NCBI GenBank assembly: GCA_025094145.1
Contig: JALLLS010000015.1
Coordinates: 186,001 to 250,000, forward strand
Source: Spinellus fusiger
Lineage: Eukaryota; Mucoromycota; Mucoromycetes; Mucorales; Phycomycetaceae
Direction: 5' to 3'
DNA: 64,000 nucleotides
A program made the position numbers and the translations under genes. Under the pieces are notes generated by a model that saw only the letters and a program-made list of their open reading frames with translations, was not told the origin of the DNA and ran no database searches. This document shows, in pieces, positions 47,918 through 59,769 of this stretch (positions are counted from its first letter, which is position 1; each line of letters opens with the position of its first letter).

Positions 47918-48446
47918 TAGGTGGGAAAAGAGAGAGAGAGTGTGTGTGTGTATGTGGTTTTTGTTCTTAATGATAATAGAAGAAAGTATTTATTTAGCAT
48001 TGTAGGTGGGTATGTATAGGGTAATGTTGAATGCTGAAGAGAAGAAAGATGTGTGTGTGTGTGTGTGTGTGTGTATCTTTTAGTACTGAGAATATAGCCA
48101 ATGCATGGTGGTGGGTACTTGGTTGTACTGCTCCTTGTTAGAAATGATATGAGCATGAGTAGAGGAGGCTTCTGTGGTAAATCATTGTATCTATTGGCAG
48201 ATATCTATGTCTTTAATAGCCCAACATGGAGAGAGAAAAGAAGAGACATGAGATAAATCATGGCTAGAGCAGACTCATCAATGCAATATAGAACCCTTTC
48301 TTCTTTCTCCCTTTTTCATAGGGTACTTTCTTCATTTGAGATGTATACCTAGTGTGTAGGAAGTTGTATTACGAGATGAGGCCATGAAAACCATATAGAT
48401 TATTATCATTCTTTCTATAATTTTCATTGCAGTAGACTTGTTGTTT

Positions 48447-48603
<157 letters not shown>

Positions 48604-50180
48604 CTCGATTCATAAATGTCTGGCTTTAATAGTTGGCTTTATTTTAAACATTTTACCCTAATCTTGATATTGACGTGTGGATTTATGCAGTTTTATCCAT
48701 GCCGTTATTTTTATTCTTGTTGATTGATATTTCTAGTGTAATCTATTCTTTATCATCCACCACCCTTGTAACTCGTCATAGCCAATCCACTGGGAGAAAC
48801 AGGTGGATTTTAATAATAAGATATCAAACAGATAAAAGATCCGTAGAACATTCTACCCAATAGATGCATAACATAAAGACTCGGGTAGACAGAGACCTGA
48901 ATCCATTGTAAATATATCTGCTATAATCTCGCTCCATTTCACCGTGTACTTGACAAGCTGAGGATTAATTACTTGCATCCACACTACTCACATGAAAGAG
49001 CAATTTGTATACAGATAACATAGAAATGTGCTTGGTGATATACTAACTAACAAGAGAGTCGTGTACATTCGTATTCTGTATTCTGTAAGTTATAGGGTAT
49101 GGCCATTATTATACAATGAGCTACATAAACTCGTTCCTATTTGATTCACATCATTTATACCAGAGAATCAGAGACGTAACAACCATTCATGATCAACCAA
49201 TACACATAGTTCATTTTATTAAGAGATCGTAGTGTTGTTATCTGACATGGATTCAGTGTAGGGTAGCACGACTGCATTGTTAGACTGTAATCCATGCTTA
49301 GTACGCTGGGTACAGAAAGTAATCACTTCCCATTAGCAGTGTTCTATTGAGATTTTAAAAGACAATGATTTTAGTTCATCCCATCCTTTCTCTTATCAGA
49401 AGATGCTATCTATCTAATAGTAAGTAGACTCTAGTAAAAGACAATGTGTCACCACAGCCATCGACAAGAAGAGTGAACCACTTGTATTCTTCCCCATAAA
49501 TTAGTGTCACTGAAATTCGGACAAAAAGAAAAACAAATGACCTCTATTTGTTGTTCATAGAAAATGATCTGTGTGCCAAAACGGCTATTAAAGGTCTATG
49601 AGATACTTCTGATTCACGTGAAAAAGGGGCATTGGGTACTGGCAATGTCATGGACACACTTGTGAGAGTTTATTCCAGCCTTATTGCCTCAAGCAAACAG
49701 AAGTGCGATTTGAATACCCGCATTTCTTCCGTGGAGTGGCATTTGGTTTGAATGCAGTTATTTTCTTGAAATATCTTCAGACAGAAAAGCGAACCTGCAT
49801 CCAGTGTGTATCAGGTCACAATAAATGAACACTAGAACACTAGTTACTAAATAAAATGAGCCAGTGACTAGAGAAATAGTGTATATTTTATTTAGGATAC
49901 TCTTGGACTCTAACTGCAAATTTCATATTATAATAAACACCATAGATAATGTTTGTTTGTTTGTTTGTTATTTTATTTTATGAACAAATCAATGCTTGAT
50001 GTTAATTGAAAATAATAATAAAGGAAAAAGGGAGAGTTGTCTATAGGGTAAAGTCTTGAATTAAGGTAGGAAAGATGATAGAGTTATGTCTGTCTACAGA
50101 AGCTAACTCTTTAGCTTATCCGAGGTAATGACGGCTGCCGTTTTTGTAAGCAGGCTAGACATTTTTATTTATTTTATTTT

Positions 50181-50290
50181 ATATTATATTATATTATATT
50201 ATATTATATTATATTATATTATATTATATTATATTATATTATATTATATTATATTATATTATATTATATTATATTATATTATATTATATT
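50181..50290. repeat. pentanucleotide tandem array (ATATT)n
   Basis: Twenty-two uninterrupted copies, flanked by TTTTATTT repeats on both sides. Confidence 0.95.
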
Positions 50291-51149
50291 TATTTTATTT
50301 TAGTTACATATTCATGCTCACAAACAGTATATATAAATATGCACCTATGGAAGAGAGACATAGTCACTTTTCAACTTAACAGAACAAATAGGACGGATGG
50401 GAGTGGTCATCAACAGGGCTACTATCAAGAGCAAACGGGGCATTGAGACTAAAAACACGTGAAATGCAAATAGTAACAATAATAATGGTCTAGCGGTAGT
50501 AGTTGTGGCGATAACACAAGGGTTATCTTTAGAGAAAATAAACAGTAGAAGGCTCTGTTGATTCTTCAAGGGGAGTAAGCATCAAAGATTGGGGTTTACT
50601 CTGGTTTTCACGGCTGCTTTCCAATAAATCCAAAAATGAGCTGTGTCTTTTACTATTTTAATTATTCTTAACATAAACAATAAGTCCAGATGCCATAAGA
50701 CTAAAGTGAGAAAATCATAAAGTTGGTCTATTAAGAACATATTTAGTTCGTGAGAATGGATATGAAGTATTTTGATAACATTGCAGATTAGCTCCTACTG
50801 CTTCTGGCATGAAGTAAAAATGCTCAGGGCTATTTTACTCTAAAGCCATAAGTTCAATCTATTCATAGATACAAAGAAAGACAACGAGGAAAGTTAATAG
50901 TTCACTATCTTCGGCAGATAATTAAGTGTCCTTGCATAAGTATTTTCCTTTTCTTAGTGCCAAGAGAGTGGTAAGAGAGCTGGGCGCCTGTTCATGAAGA
51001 AAATTACTAGTGTATGGTACAAAGCCGTATCGGCGGCTAAATAGTCATTGGGATTAGTACAAATTAACTTAGAATAGAAAAAGAGCTTAAAAAGAGCCTT
51101 TCTGTTCTTATTTTCTCTTTCTTTCTTTACTATCATTATTATTATCACA

Positions 51150-51531
51150 ATGGCAGTGTCTGAAGCCCCCATAACTGTATCAGAGGTGTCTAAAGGCATG
51201 ACAGCTGATGACTCTATTCTCTTCAAAAATATCGGTAAGAAACCAAACTTGGTGGCCCTATCTGTTTAAATACTAAACAGCAACTCTAAACACTTATTGC
51301 TGTACAGAGGGCATTGTGAATGATCATGACATTAAGATGCTATCCCATGCTCTTGGAAACCCTTCTCCCGATCTATTGGCCCGCTTATTAAATAAGGATA
51401 CAACTACAAAAGCCGTAAACAAAGAAGAACTCGATGCCATCATATCCGCCCTATTGGAAGACACTTCATCCATTAAAGAACTAGCCGATAGCATTGTTGA
51501 GACAGATATTGATTTTCGCACAATTTCTTAG
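51150..51531 (+). CDS. small two-exon protein of unknown function
   Basis: Exons 51150-51234 and 51308-51531 join in phase (donor GTAAG, acceptor TGTACAG) to give 102 residues. The product is acidic and predicted helical: ILFKNIEGIVNDHDIKMLSH, ALGNPSPDLLARLLNK, VNKEELDAIISALLEDTSS. It has no signal peptide or membrane segment. I do not recognise the family. The regular coding quality, good splice sites and TATTATTATCACAATGG start context favour a real gene. Confidence 0.6.
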
Positions 51532-52111
51532 CAACCTGACTTCTTCGTTGGCGTGTCCAGGTAGAGAGCCCCAACATACCCAAATACCTTCGTGATATAA
51601 ACGGCAACTGTCTGAATCACAATTATCTTAGCTGTCTTGATTGGCCAAATATCTTTCTATGTTTAAATAAGCAAATTAAAATATACTATGGCCTAATTGG
51701 GCCAAATCCAAGTGTCTGTTTTCTTTACTGATTTTCCAACTCTTAGCACTAAAACAATACCAAAGAAGATATATAAAAAGGCAATCGTATAACTACTGAT
51801 GCGTGTCGATGCTATAAATATAGTGAAGACCTTTCATTTCACCACAACTTTATGCTGATAAACCAGAAATGTCATTGGTTATTTTGTATAGCAAAGACAG
51901 AAGAAACTTGCTACTCGTGATTTTTTAGTCTTGTTTCTTGTTTCTTTTGGCATTAATAATAATCAGCTGCACTCAGATGAATTTTTTACTGCCATTGATA
52001 AGACGTATACAGCCATATTCTTCTTCAGTATAAATGATAATATATAATAATAACTGCTCTTTTTTCTGTTTCTAAGAAACAGACGAGTTATTAGCCTAAT
52101 CAAACTACTGC
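51532..52111. other. AT-rich intergenic region
   Basis: 3' flank of the small gene. Nothing further is recognised. Confidence 0.5.
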
Positions 52112-52244
52112 TATTGCTGTAAATAATCCTTCAGTTGAAAATACTTTATATTAAAAGCATATGAAATCTCCTTGGGGTTGCGTTCCATGGTATAGATATT
52201 CACAGCAGTGTTCTCTTTATCACTGAATGCATCCTTAGTCGTAC
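52112..52244 (-). pseudogene. orphan 3' exon next to the Plavaka-like transposon
   Basis: On the minus strand, CCTTTTGGCAG is a good acceptor. It is followed by an open 43-codon exon (DAFSDKENTAVNIYTMERNP, then ISYAFNIKYFQLKDYLQQ) ending in TAG. The transposon begins 43 bp upstream of the acceptor (52288). No matching exons are visible beyond its other end (56583 onward). It may be the tail of a host gene separated by the insertion, or chance. No family is recognised. Confidence 0.35.
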
Positions 52245-52584
52245 CTGCCAAAAGGAAAGAACCATGTCAGAACATTAATATGACTACTACACACCCAAGG
52301 ATTTTTGGGATATATAAGGAAAAATTCTGAGGATAAAATCAAAATCTTCTTATGATTGGCTAATGTGTTTGAAAATGCCTTTTTGTTGTCCAGAGGGTCG
52401 ATTTCAAACTCTGCCTGCCTATCAGAACAAAGATAATTGACTTTGCAATTATAAAATATAGAATTGGCTGTAAAGACAAGAAATAGAACAAGAATCACTC
52501 CAACATTACAAATCAGTCACTGATATTCCTCTCTTAACATAATGTGTTATCCATAAGCCCACAGTATTTGTAGTATGACACTGC

Positions 52585-52860
52585 TGTCGTCTTTAATCTT
52601 AGATATCAAAGGAATCCGGCCAGTTGACATGTGGTTAAACTCTGATTTTTATTCATTCAATTGTACATCTCTTTTATACTTATTTTCTACTGCTATAAGC
52701 TATAATGTGAGGTATACGTTTTGATGGTATAATGCAAGAGTGTCGATGATATAATGCGTCGTATTGCTTGCATGTCCCTGACACATGTAGTAACCTTCCT
52801 CTTTTGGTTGTTCTGCGACACAAATGGAGAACATCCATTTTTGGAAATAGTCTTACGACA
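52585..52860 (+). repeat. LTR-like repeat, member L1 (nested in the 4.3-kb transposon)
   Basis: It starts TGTCGTCTTTAATC and ends AGTCTTACGACA, with a TATA-like CTCTTTTATACTT inside. It shares most of its length with 9983-10266 and its first part with 8906-9159. It sits 16 bp beyond the transposase stop codon. No target duplication was seen. Confidence 0.6.
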
Positions 52861-52876
52861 ATAGAGCCAAACTTGC

Positions 52877-55692
52877 TTACATTGAGAACAGTGTATTCTT
52901 ATTCATTGACTGAATGTCAACTGCCTCTTCAACAATTACATCATAGTTCACCTCAACAGTGGTGCTCAAGGGAAAGACGACATTGTTTCCAATATCATCC
53001 TTAAGGCCCAAGTCAAAGAATGAGGAAAGGTTGTGAGTTTCTTTGGCAAAAGTCAGATGTTGTGGGTGTAAGGGTGAGGTTTGACCAAAGGCTAGTCTGA
53101 AGTTATATGGCACAATGGTGGCCATATTCTTTTTTCTGTCAATGGCAACGATCTTACCAAAGACGGGGGAAGCACCAGAAGAAAAGGAAAAGAGACCAGC
53201 CAAACCAACGACAATGCTTTTTGAGCTGCTGTTGTTATCAGCAAGCTCACGGGAGAGAACAAGAAGACGTATTTGCTGAAGCAGCTTAACATCGGCTCCA
53301 GCAGTAAAGAGACCACCACGGCCAGACACCTGCCAGTACCCACCCTGAAAGATATGCGTGGAAATGCATTTCTTCCCAAAGGAAATTGCAACATCACGGG
53401 AGGGCGATTGGCGGTTGGTGTGCAGTATATGTTCTCTGATGAACTTGTTATACTGCTCTCCTCTCTCAGTCTCATAGCGGATGGGAGATCCGAAACGCAA
53501 GATGTCTTCATGTAGATGACTGAGCAGATGCATTTTTAAAGTACTGCTAATGACTGTCTTCTTCACAGACTTCTTCAAGGCTGGCAGGGAATCATACTGG
53601 ATGATTGCAGCAACCAACTCTTGCGTGCAATATCTCACCTTGTTCCTGTAGATGTCCAGAGAGACATTGATTCTTTGCATATAAAGAATAGAGACGAGAG
53701 AACCAAGCCTCACAAAACAATTATGAATAATTGCTTTTGAGCTGTTGTTGCTGATGAGTCTTCTCTGGGTCAGGTCATACAAGATAATAGGCATCTGCTG
53801 CACAATGATCTTATAATCTCTTCCGAGATATGAGCCACAGAGGCGGAATGGTGAGCGGTGCTTTCTTGAGAAAGCCTTCGAGTCATACTGAAAGAAGCTT
53901 TCTTCTAAGTGCTTCACTTTTTTTCGGTATAGTATGGCATCATGCCAATAACAAGATTCTTTGCAACACCAAGGAGGATAGTGTGCAAGATTTCTACCGG
54001 GCAATCCTTGAAGGGATCCCACGACTGGAGAGACAAGAGGGCTTCACCACCAGTTAGCTTATAGCCAGTGCTGGGGCTACTTCTGAGGCTGGCATTGTTG
54101 GGGTTGTTGTTGCAGTGTTGGCACATCTCCACCAACTCTTCTATTCTTCTGGCAGGGGCACCATCCACTACTGCACTTCCACTTTCATTCCTCCAGTAGC
54201 ACTTTCTGCATGGCAGATTGGCCCTTGCACCGAGACTACATGCAATTTCCGCATGCATGGGATTGTCTGCCATGATGAAGTGAAGAACACCAACAACAAG
54301 GACAGACTCACCAAACTCCACATCGAACATCTTGACGCCTCTCTCCAACATCTCCAAGTCCTTTACCAGCTCCGGAAGCATCTCCATTGCCGACAGCTTG
54401 TTGCTAGTACAAAGAAAGAACATATTCTCGATCTTGTTCTGCTCTTTAAGAGGCATTGCTGCAAGTGACATAACCCAACTTTCAAATTTGTTCCACTTCT
54501 TAGTGGTATTGCCACTTGTGTCGTCTGAAAACAAGTTCAGAGGCACAATTTTCACCGGCATGAACTGTTTGTTGGGATTGGTGGTGACTCTTTTGAGTGG
54601 GTGGTAGGTGGTGGAGTTGGTGTGGGAGTGGGTGGGAAGTTGGACATCTCTAACAATGTTTAGAAGAACAATGTTGTTGACAAAAAAACCAGGTGCTTCC
54701 TTGTAAGCCTTAGCCATCAATCTATCACATGAAGTGAAGAAAGAGGCAAGCTTATATGTTGCTGTTGTTGTTATTCCTTCACCAGGAGAAGCGCATACAA
54801 TATCTCCTACCCAGAGATCTACAGAGGAGCCGTTGATGTTGACAGTCACCATGGGGTGCTGGAACAGCGGATGTGTTCTCCACTTCTTTCCTTGCTGGGG
54901 CAAGGCAGAAAGCATTGCTGTTTTGAGGGGGTTGGCGGCGAGGAGCTTTAAGTGCTCGGATGGTTTATTCATCGAGAACTCGTAGGTGGTGGTGGTGGGG
55001 GGCAAGTCTTTGCATGTCTCAACCACTGCAACTTGGTGGGTGGTGGTAGGGAACTTGGGGACGTTGCTCTTTGTTCTCTTCTCAAGGTTGAGGATCCTGT
55101 CCAAGGCAGGCATCTTTTCTTGGGGGTTGGCAAGAGTGGCATCCCTAACATCCTTGCACAAAGACACAACCTTCCCTGCAAGTGCCTTGGAAAAGCAACT
55201 CTCATTCTCGGAAAAGAAACGATGCAAGACCATCTCTAATCTTGAAGAGAATGGGAATATGCCCTCCACAAAGGCAGTCTCCTCGAAAGCATTGTTGTTG
55301 CTGTCGAACTCCTCTTCTCTAGCAGCCCAAAGAGGTTCTTCTTCGAGCACTTCCTCAGCTTCAACAATCTCTGGCTCATCATCACTCTCCTCTTCTACAC
55401 AGAAGACTGTGGTGATGGCAGAGAGAGGTCTATAGACAATAGCAATAAAGCATGATGGGTTTGGTTTTTATTATTCTATGCCTCTGTTTTTTATGATAAA
55501 TACCAAGAAGAAGACTCAGCCATGGAGCTATTCAAAGTAGAGTGAGCAACATTACTTTTAGACTTGAGATTAATCTTACATGTTGTGGGTGGCAGTGTGT
55601 TCTTTCATATTTCCTTTTGTTTTGAATGTCTTTTTGCAGACAGTGCAGGTGGGAATTTCACTTTTCTTGAAATTGATGGTGGTGAAAGACAT
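52877..55692 (-). CDS. Plavaka-like transposase with N-terminal C2H2 zinc finger; frame change required
   Basis: Exon 1 (55692-55580) encodes MSFTTINFKKSEIP and a perfect C2H2 finger (CTVCKKTFKTKGNMKEHTATH pattern, C-x2-C-x12-H-x3-H). An intron 55579-55430 joins in phase to the main exon. That runs through GDIVCASPGEG, NLFSDDTSGNTTKKWNKFES, ADNPMHAEIACSLG, LPCRKCYW and CPVEILHTILLGVAKNL, motifs I associate with Plavaka/CACTA-type transposases. At 53923-53914 the frame meets A_AAA_AAG_TGA. The protein clearly continues in the -1 frame (VKHLEESFFQ, LCGSYLGRDYKIIVQQMPII) to TAA at 52877. A slip gives about 888 residues. It is otherwise free of stops. A one-base indel in the run of seven A is the alternative. 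Confidence 0.72.
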
Positions 55693-56581
55693 GGTAAGGA
55701 AGATTTCAATATAAGAAGAGAGTGAGTTATTTGACTTGTGAATTTTGACTTAATAAATTATTGAAAAGTGAAGGCTAGAGTGATACCTCACTAAAATGAA
55801 AATATTTTTCATTCTTTGGTCTGTTATTATTTTGCTATTTCTCACACTGCACATACAACTTAACACCCAAGTACTCGTCAATATGAGCATAACTGAGCAA
55901 GGTAATGTGCTATTATTAACAAAGAGAAACAATAGAAGGAGGTGATAGACACCACCAAGGACTATTCTGAAAGTAAAAAGGTAAGCAGTGTCTTCATCTG
56001 GGCTTGAGCTCATTGTAATCCATAAGACATAGTACTGACTCTTCTTCTAATAGATAACATATGGCTTATTATTCTTATGACAAGTATTAAGTACAAGGTA
56101 AGCATACTATCTCTCTTGATTGAATTATCACTAATACACTCTTCTGTTATTAGATAAGTTAAATCTCTTTCTCAAGTCAGTCCAAGGTGGTCTTCTTCCT
56201 TCTATACTGTCTAAGGTGTCTAGGCTGTCTAGGGTATACTCCTGAGCATAGTTATCTATCTCCCAAGGATAAAGCACAAGGCTTTTAGGGTGTGAATTCT
56301 ATTGCTATGAAGGAATACGCCTAGAACAGTAGTAGCTATAGTAATAGTATATTATTAGCTACATTATTATTGGCTATATTATTATAATAAACAATTTTAT
56401 TCATAAACAATATTTTTATTGATAATATAATTTGATATTGAGGTATTCCATAAAAGGTAAGAAAATTTTGGATACTCGCAAACCTTTGATTTCAAGTACA
56501 GTTCCATAAAAGGCAAGAAATTTTCGGTTTTAAAAGGCAAAGATATCATCGCTTAAAGGCCAGAAAAATCTCCTAGTGTGT
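55693..56581. other. 5' non-coding part of the 4.3-kb transposon
   Basis: About 890 bp upstream of the transposase start. It matches the first 660 bp of the 1.15-kb elements (GCTCAGT/GATATG, TTGTTAATAATAG, CTATAGTA-rich stretch). Probably promoter plus subterminal transposase-binding DNA. Confidence 0.6.
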
Positions 56582-57004
56582 ATCTTAAAAATCGATCGTC
56601 CCTGACTGTGTAACAATTAAATATCCCACAAGGACTGAGGTTGGTTAGCTTCTCAATATTGGTTGCATATTATTTCCATCGAAAGTAAAACCCTTCTCGA
56701 TAGTCTGTCCATATTCAATATTCATGCAGCTAATGTCATTTTTAAGGTTATAAGATGTACCTTCAATACCTTATATATCCTTGAACAATTCTGCCACTAT
56801 AATTACACAACCTATGTAAATTAACACTAAAGATGGATACAAAGGCACTACAAATAAAGTAGCCCTCAATAAGTAACCGTGATTTTTCAAATGTAGATTT
56901 CCTTTTATATATATATTCATACTTTTCTTAATAGTGTTATAACTTTATGAATTCATCAGCTAAAGGCGTGAAACATTCAATACATAAAGATAGTAGTGTT
57001 AATA

Positions 57005-58140
57005 ATACACAAAAAAGGTTTTATTGTACGGCTACTTGGTAACCACTGTGGCCACCCTTGGCATCTATTACAGCCAGGCATCTGTCTGTCATACTCTGAT
57101 CTCATCGTTGTGTAATCTCAACACCAAATGTCTCCCACTCTTCTGCAACTAGATGTTTCAAACTTTCTACATTGATAATAGATACCCTTCTTTCTTCAAT
57201 TCATATTTCCAAGGCGTATCAGACATGTTAAATTGAGTTCAAGTCAGGGATTTGTGTAGGCTAGTAATCAAAGAACCCTAATCTGATGTGTCTCTTTTCA
57301 CCATCTAGCATAGGCCCCAGTATGACAGCTAGCACCCTTTTATTGTAACAGAAACTCGCTGTTATTCTTTATGGTGCAATTCAATGAACCAAGGATGGAA
57401 CTCACTAACTAAAATTCTGATGTATTTGTCTTAGTTTACACTGCTATCAACAACGACTAATGAACCAAATCCATTAGCCTAATAGCAGCTCTAAAACATC
57501 ACACCATCGCCATCAAACTAAATTGTTGGATCAATGGAATTATAACTATATCGTTCTCTAACTATTTTAATGACACATGCATCTCTATTGCTCTTTTTCA
57601 TAATGTATGTTGACTCATCAGACTAAATGATACCTCTCCACTAATCACTTGTTCAACTGGCGTATTCCTTAGCACAACAAAGCTGTTTCTCTTTGTATGT
57701 TTTTAAGTGAAGGCCAGAGTGTAGTCTACAGAAAAGGATACATACTCTAGCTGATTTCAGTAGCTGATAAGGGTGTTTTTACATACATCCACCTCAAACT
57801 TAAACATTTACAATTTTAACTGATCGTATGAGGCAAATGAAGACTTTTTAATAATATCTTTATAGTTTTTCTATATCTATCTAATTAACAGTTTTATATT
57901 TTCCATAAATCTCCAAATGCAATAGTGATCTATACTTTTTAATGTTCCTAATACTATTTTAAACTATAGGCTTTTTCCCTCACAATCACAGCCAACTAAT
58001 CCAGTCGTAAACAGACAATAAATACCCAACCGTCTTCTATATTTTGTCTTTTACTATTCTATAAAAATGTAATATTCTGAATATTCATCTGAAATAATGT
58101 ATTGTCTTGATAAAATTTAGAAATAGAAGTGCTTCATACA
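57005..58140 (-). pseudogene. heavily decayed Tc1/mariner transposase
   Basis: The nucleotide text parallels 21340-22420: GGCATCTATTACAGCCAGGC, CAACACCAAATGTCTCCCACTC, TCTTCAATTCATATTTCC, AAACTTAAACATTTACAATT. Many stops and indels; no usable frame remains. Confidence 0.75.
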
Positions 58141-58453
58141 ATCGAAATAGTCTCTTTTCCCTTTTATCATCAAGCTTCCAATGAATATGCTAAGTGTAGC
58201 TGTGCATTATCCATCAACCAATCAGATAGCCGGATTCACCCTTCTTAAAAACTGATTTTTCAGTAACTATATAGTTTTTATAGATCGTATTTGTAAACAA
58301 TAATATCTACAGTCAAAGATTTTTTTATTCATATGTATACTATATCAATAAGTAAAACAATAGACTTAAAGGCATAATAAAAGGAAAAATAATGGTAGGG
58401 TATAGATAGACTGAAAGCCCATAGATATATAGAAAGAGAACAACTATTAATTG

Positions 58454-59769
58454 TACAGTGAGGTAGCAAAAAAATTGGCATTTTTTTTAGAGATCCAATA
58501 TATTTCATATCTTACATAAGAGACACTTGTAGCAGTTTTCTTTCTTTCTTCTTAATAAAAGTATGTCCATATTTAATTTACAATGCAAATAACAGACGAT
58601 CAAAAACTTACCATTGTTAATTTTCGACAAGCAAATATGAAAGTAAAGGAAACAGCTGAAAGAACTGGAGTAAAGCTGTGAACAATCTACAATGTTCTAA
58701 ATCAACAAAAGACAAGAGGAGCTACCAAACACCAAGAGGGTTCGAGAAGACCCAAAATATTCAATGAAAGAGGAATAAGACACCTTCTGGACGTTGTTGG
58801 CAAGAATAGATGATTGACTTCAAGTGAGATAGTTGCAGCAATACCCGAAGAATGCAGCAAGCACACTGTTAGACGTGTACTGCATGAAGAGGGTATATTT
58901 AGCAGTGGCAAAGAAGAAACATTTTTTGAATGAAACACATCAAGAAAAAAGACTCAAGTTTGCCAAAGAACATCTCCACTGGACCATTGACATGTGGAAA
59001 AAAGTTATATGGACTGACGAAAGTAGTTTCGAAATTGGCAAGAACAGTCGAGTGGTTCACGTTTGGCATAAGGATGGAGAAGCTTACAAAAAAGATTGTC
59101 TTGCTCCCACATTCAAGAGTGGAAGATCCTCAGTTATGGTCTGGGGAGCCATTCGTCACGGTGAAAAGTCAGAACTAGTGATGCTTGAGAAGGATGAACG
59201 AAAGGCTGTTGATTTTGTCAAGAAAGTCTATGAAGAGTCATTGCTACGTTTCTGGGGTCTAGAGTGCCACCTAATATTGATGGAAGATGGAGCACCCACT
59301 CACAAAAGTATTGTAGCAAGTGATTGAAAAATGGAGAGAGGAATCGATAGTTTGGAGTGGCCTGATCAATCACTCGATCTGAACCCCATTGAAAACCTTT
59401 GGATACAGACAAAAGACAAGGTTCAGGAGAGATGCAATGGTACTGTCAAGACAGACAAGTTCAAAAATATTATACAAGAAGCCTGGGATTCTTTTGAGCT
59501 AAAAACATGGAGTTCTTTGATTGACAATGTCAGCACGAATGCAAGAAGTCATCAAGAACAAGGGTGGGAGTACCCATTATTAAAGCTATATTTTTAATAA
59601 TTTTTTATAAGTAAATGTAAAAATAAATTACATATAAGTATTCTAGAGCCTTTCTTTAACATAATATGAGCTTTATTAAAGTATAAAATACGTTGTATTC
59701 CTTTTGATACAGGAAAAACACTATATTGATAATATGAAATCTATCGAATTTTTTTGCTACTCCACTGTA
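58454..59769 (+). mobile_element. full-length but broken Tc1/mariner element with TIRs
   Basis: The left end TACAGTGAGGTAGCAAAAAA and right end (reversed) TACAGTGGAGTAGCAAAAAA form a good terminal repeat with TA edges. The 1316-bp length is typical of Tc1. Confidence 0.85.
58583..59597 (+). pseudogene. Tc1/mariner transposase with premature stops
   Basis: MQITDDQKLTIVNFRQANMK starts an HTH part that stops at TGA in KL-stop-TIYNVL, then at TGA in GKNR-stop-LTSSEI. After a frameshift the catalytic part reads KRLKFAKEHLHWT, IWTDESSFEIG, GRSSVMVWGAI, LILMEDGAPTH and, after another shift, WPDQSLDLNPIENLW. All three acidic motif regions remain, so decay is recent. Two of the stops look like CGA to TGA changes. 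Confidence 0.85.

Larger units (their letters stand above)
52288..56582 (-). mobile_element. 4.3-kb Plavaka-like (CACTA-related) DNA transposon
   Basis: The ends TACACACCCAAGGATTTTTG and (reversed) TACACACTAGGAGATTTTTC carry the family's terminal repeat with TA at each edge. It encodes one long minus-strand transposase (52877-55692). The non-coding ends match those of the 1.15-kb elements and the left part of the 2.36-kb element, so this copy shows what the coding parent looked like. A 276-bp LTR-like sequence is nested at 52585-52860. Whether it is still active is unknown. Confidence 0.8.

Noticed and set aside
50128..50379. 83-codon frame rich in Ile, Leu and Tyr
   Set aside because: Translation of the ATATT pentamer array.
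54952..55435. Plus-strand frames of 95 and 149 codons within the transposase
   Set aside because: Antisense shadows of Ser/Glu-rich transposase sequence, with no domain content.
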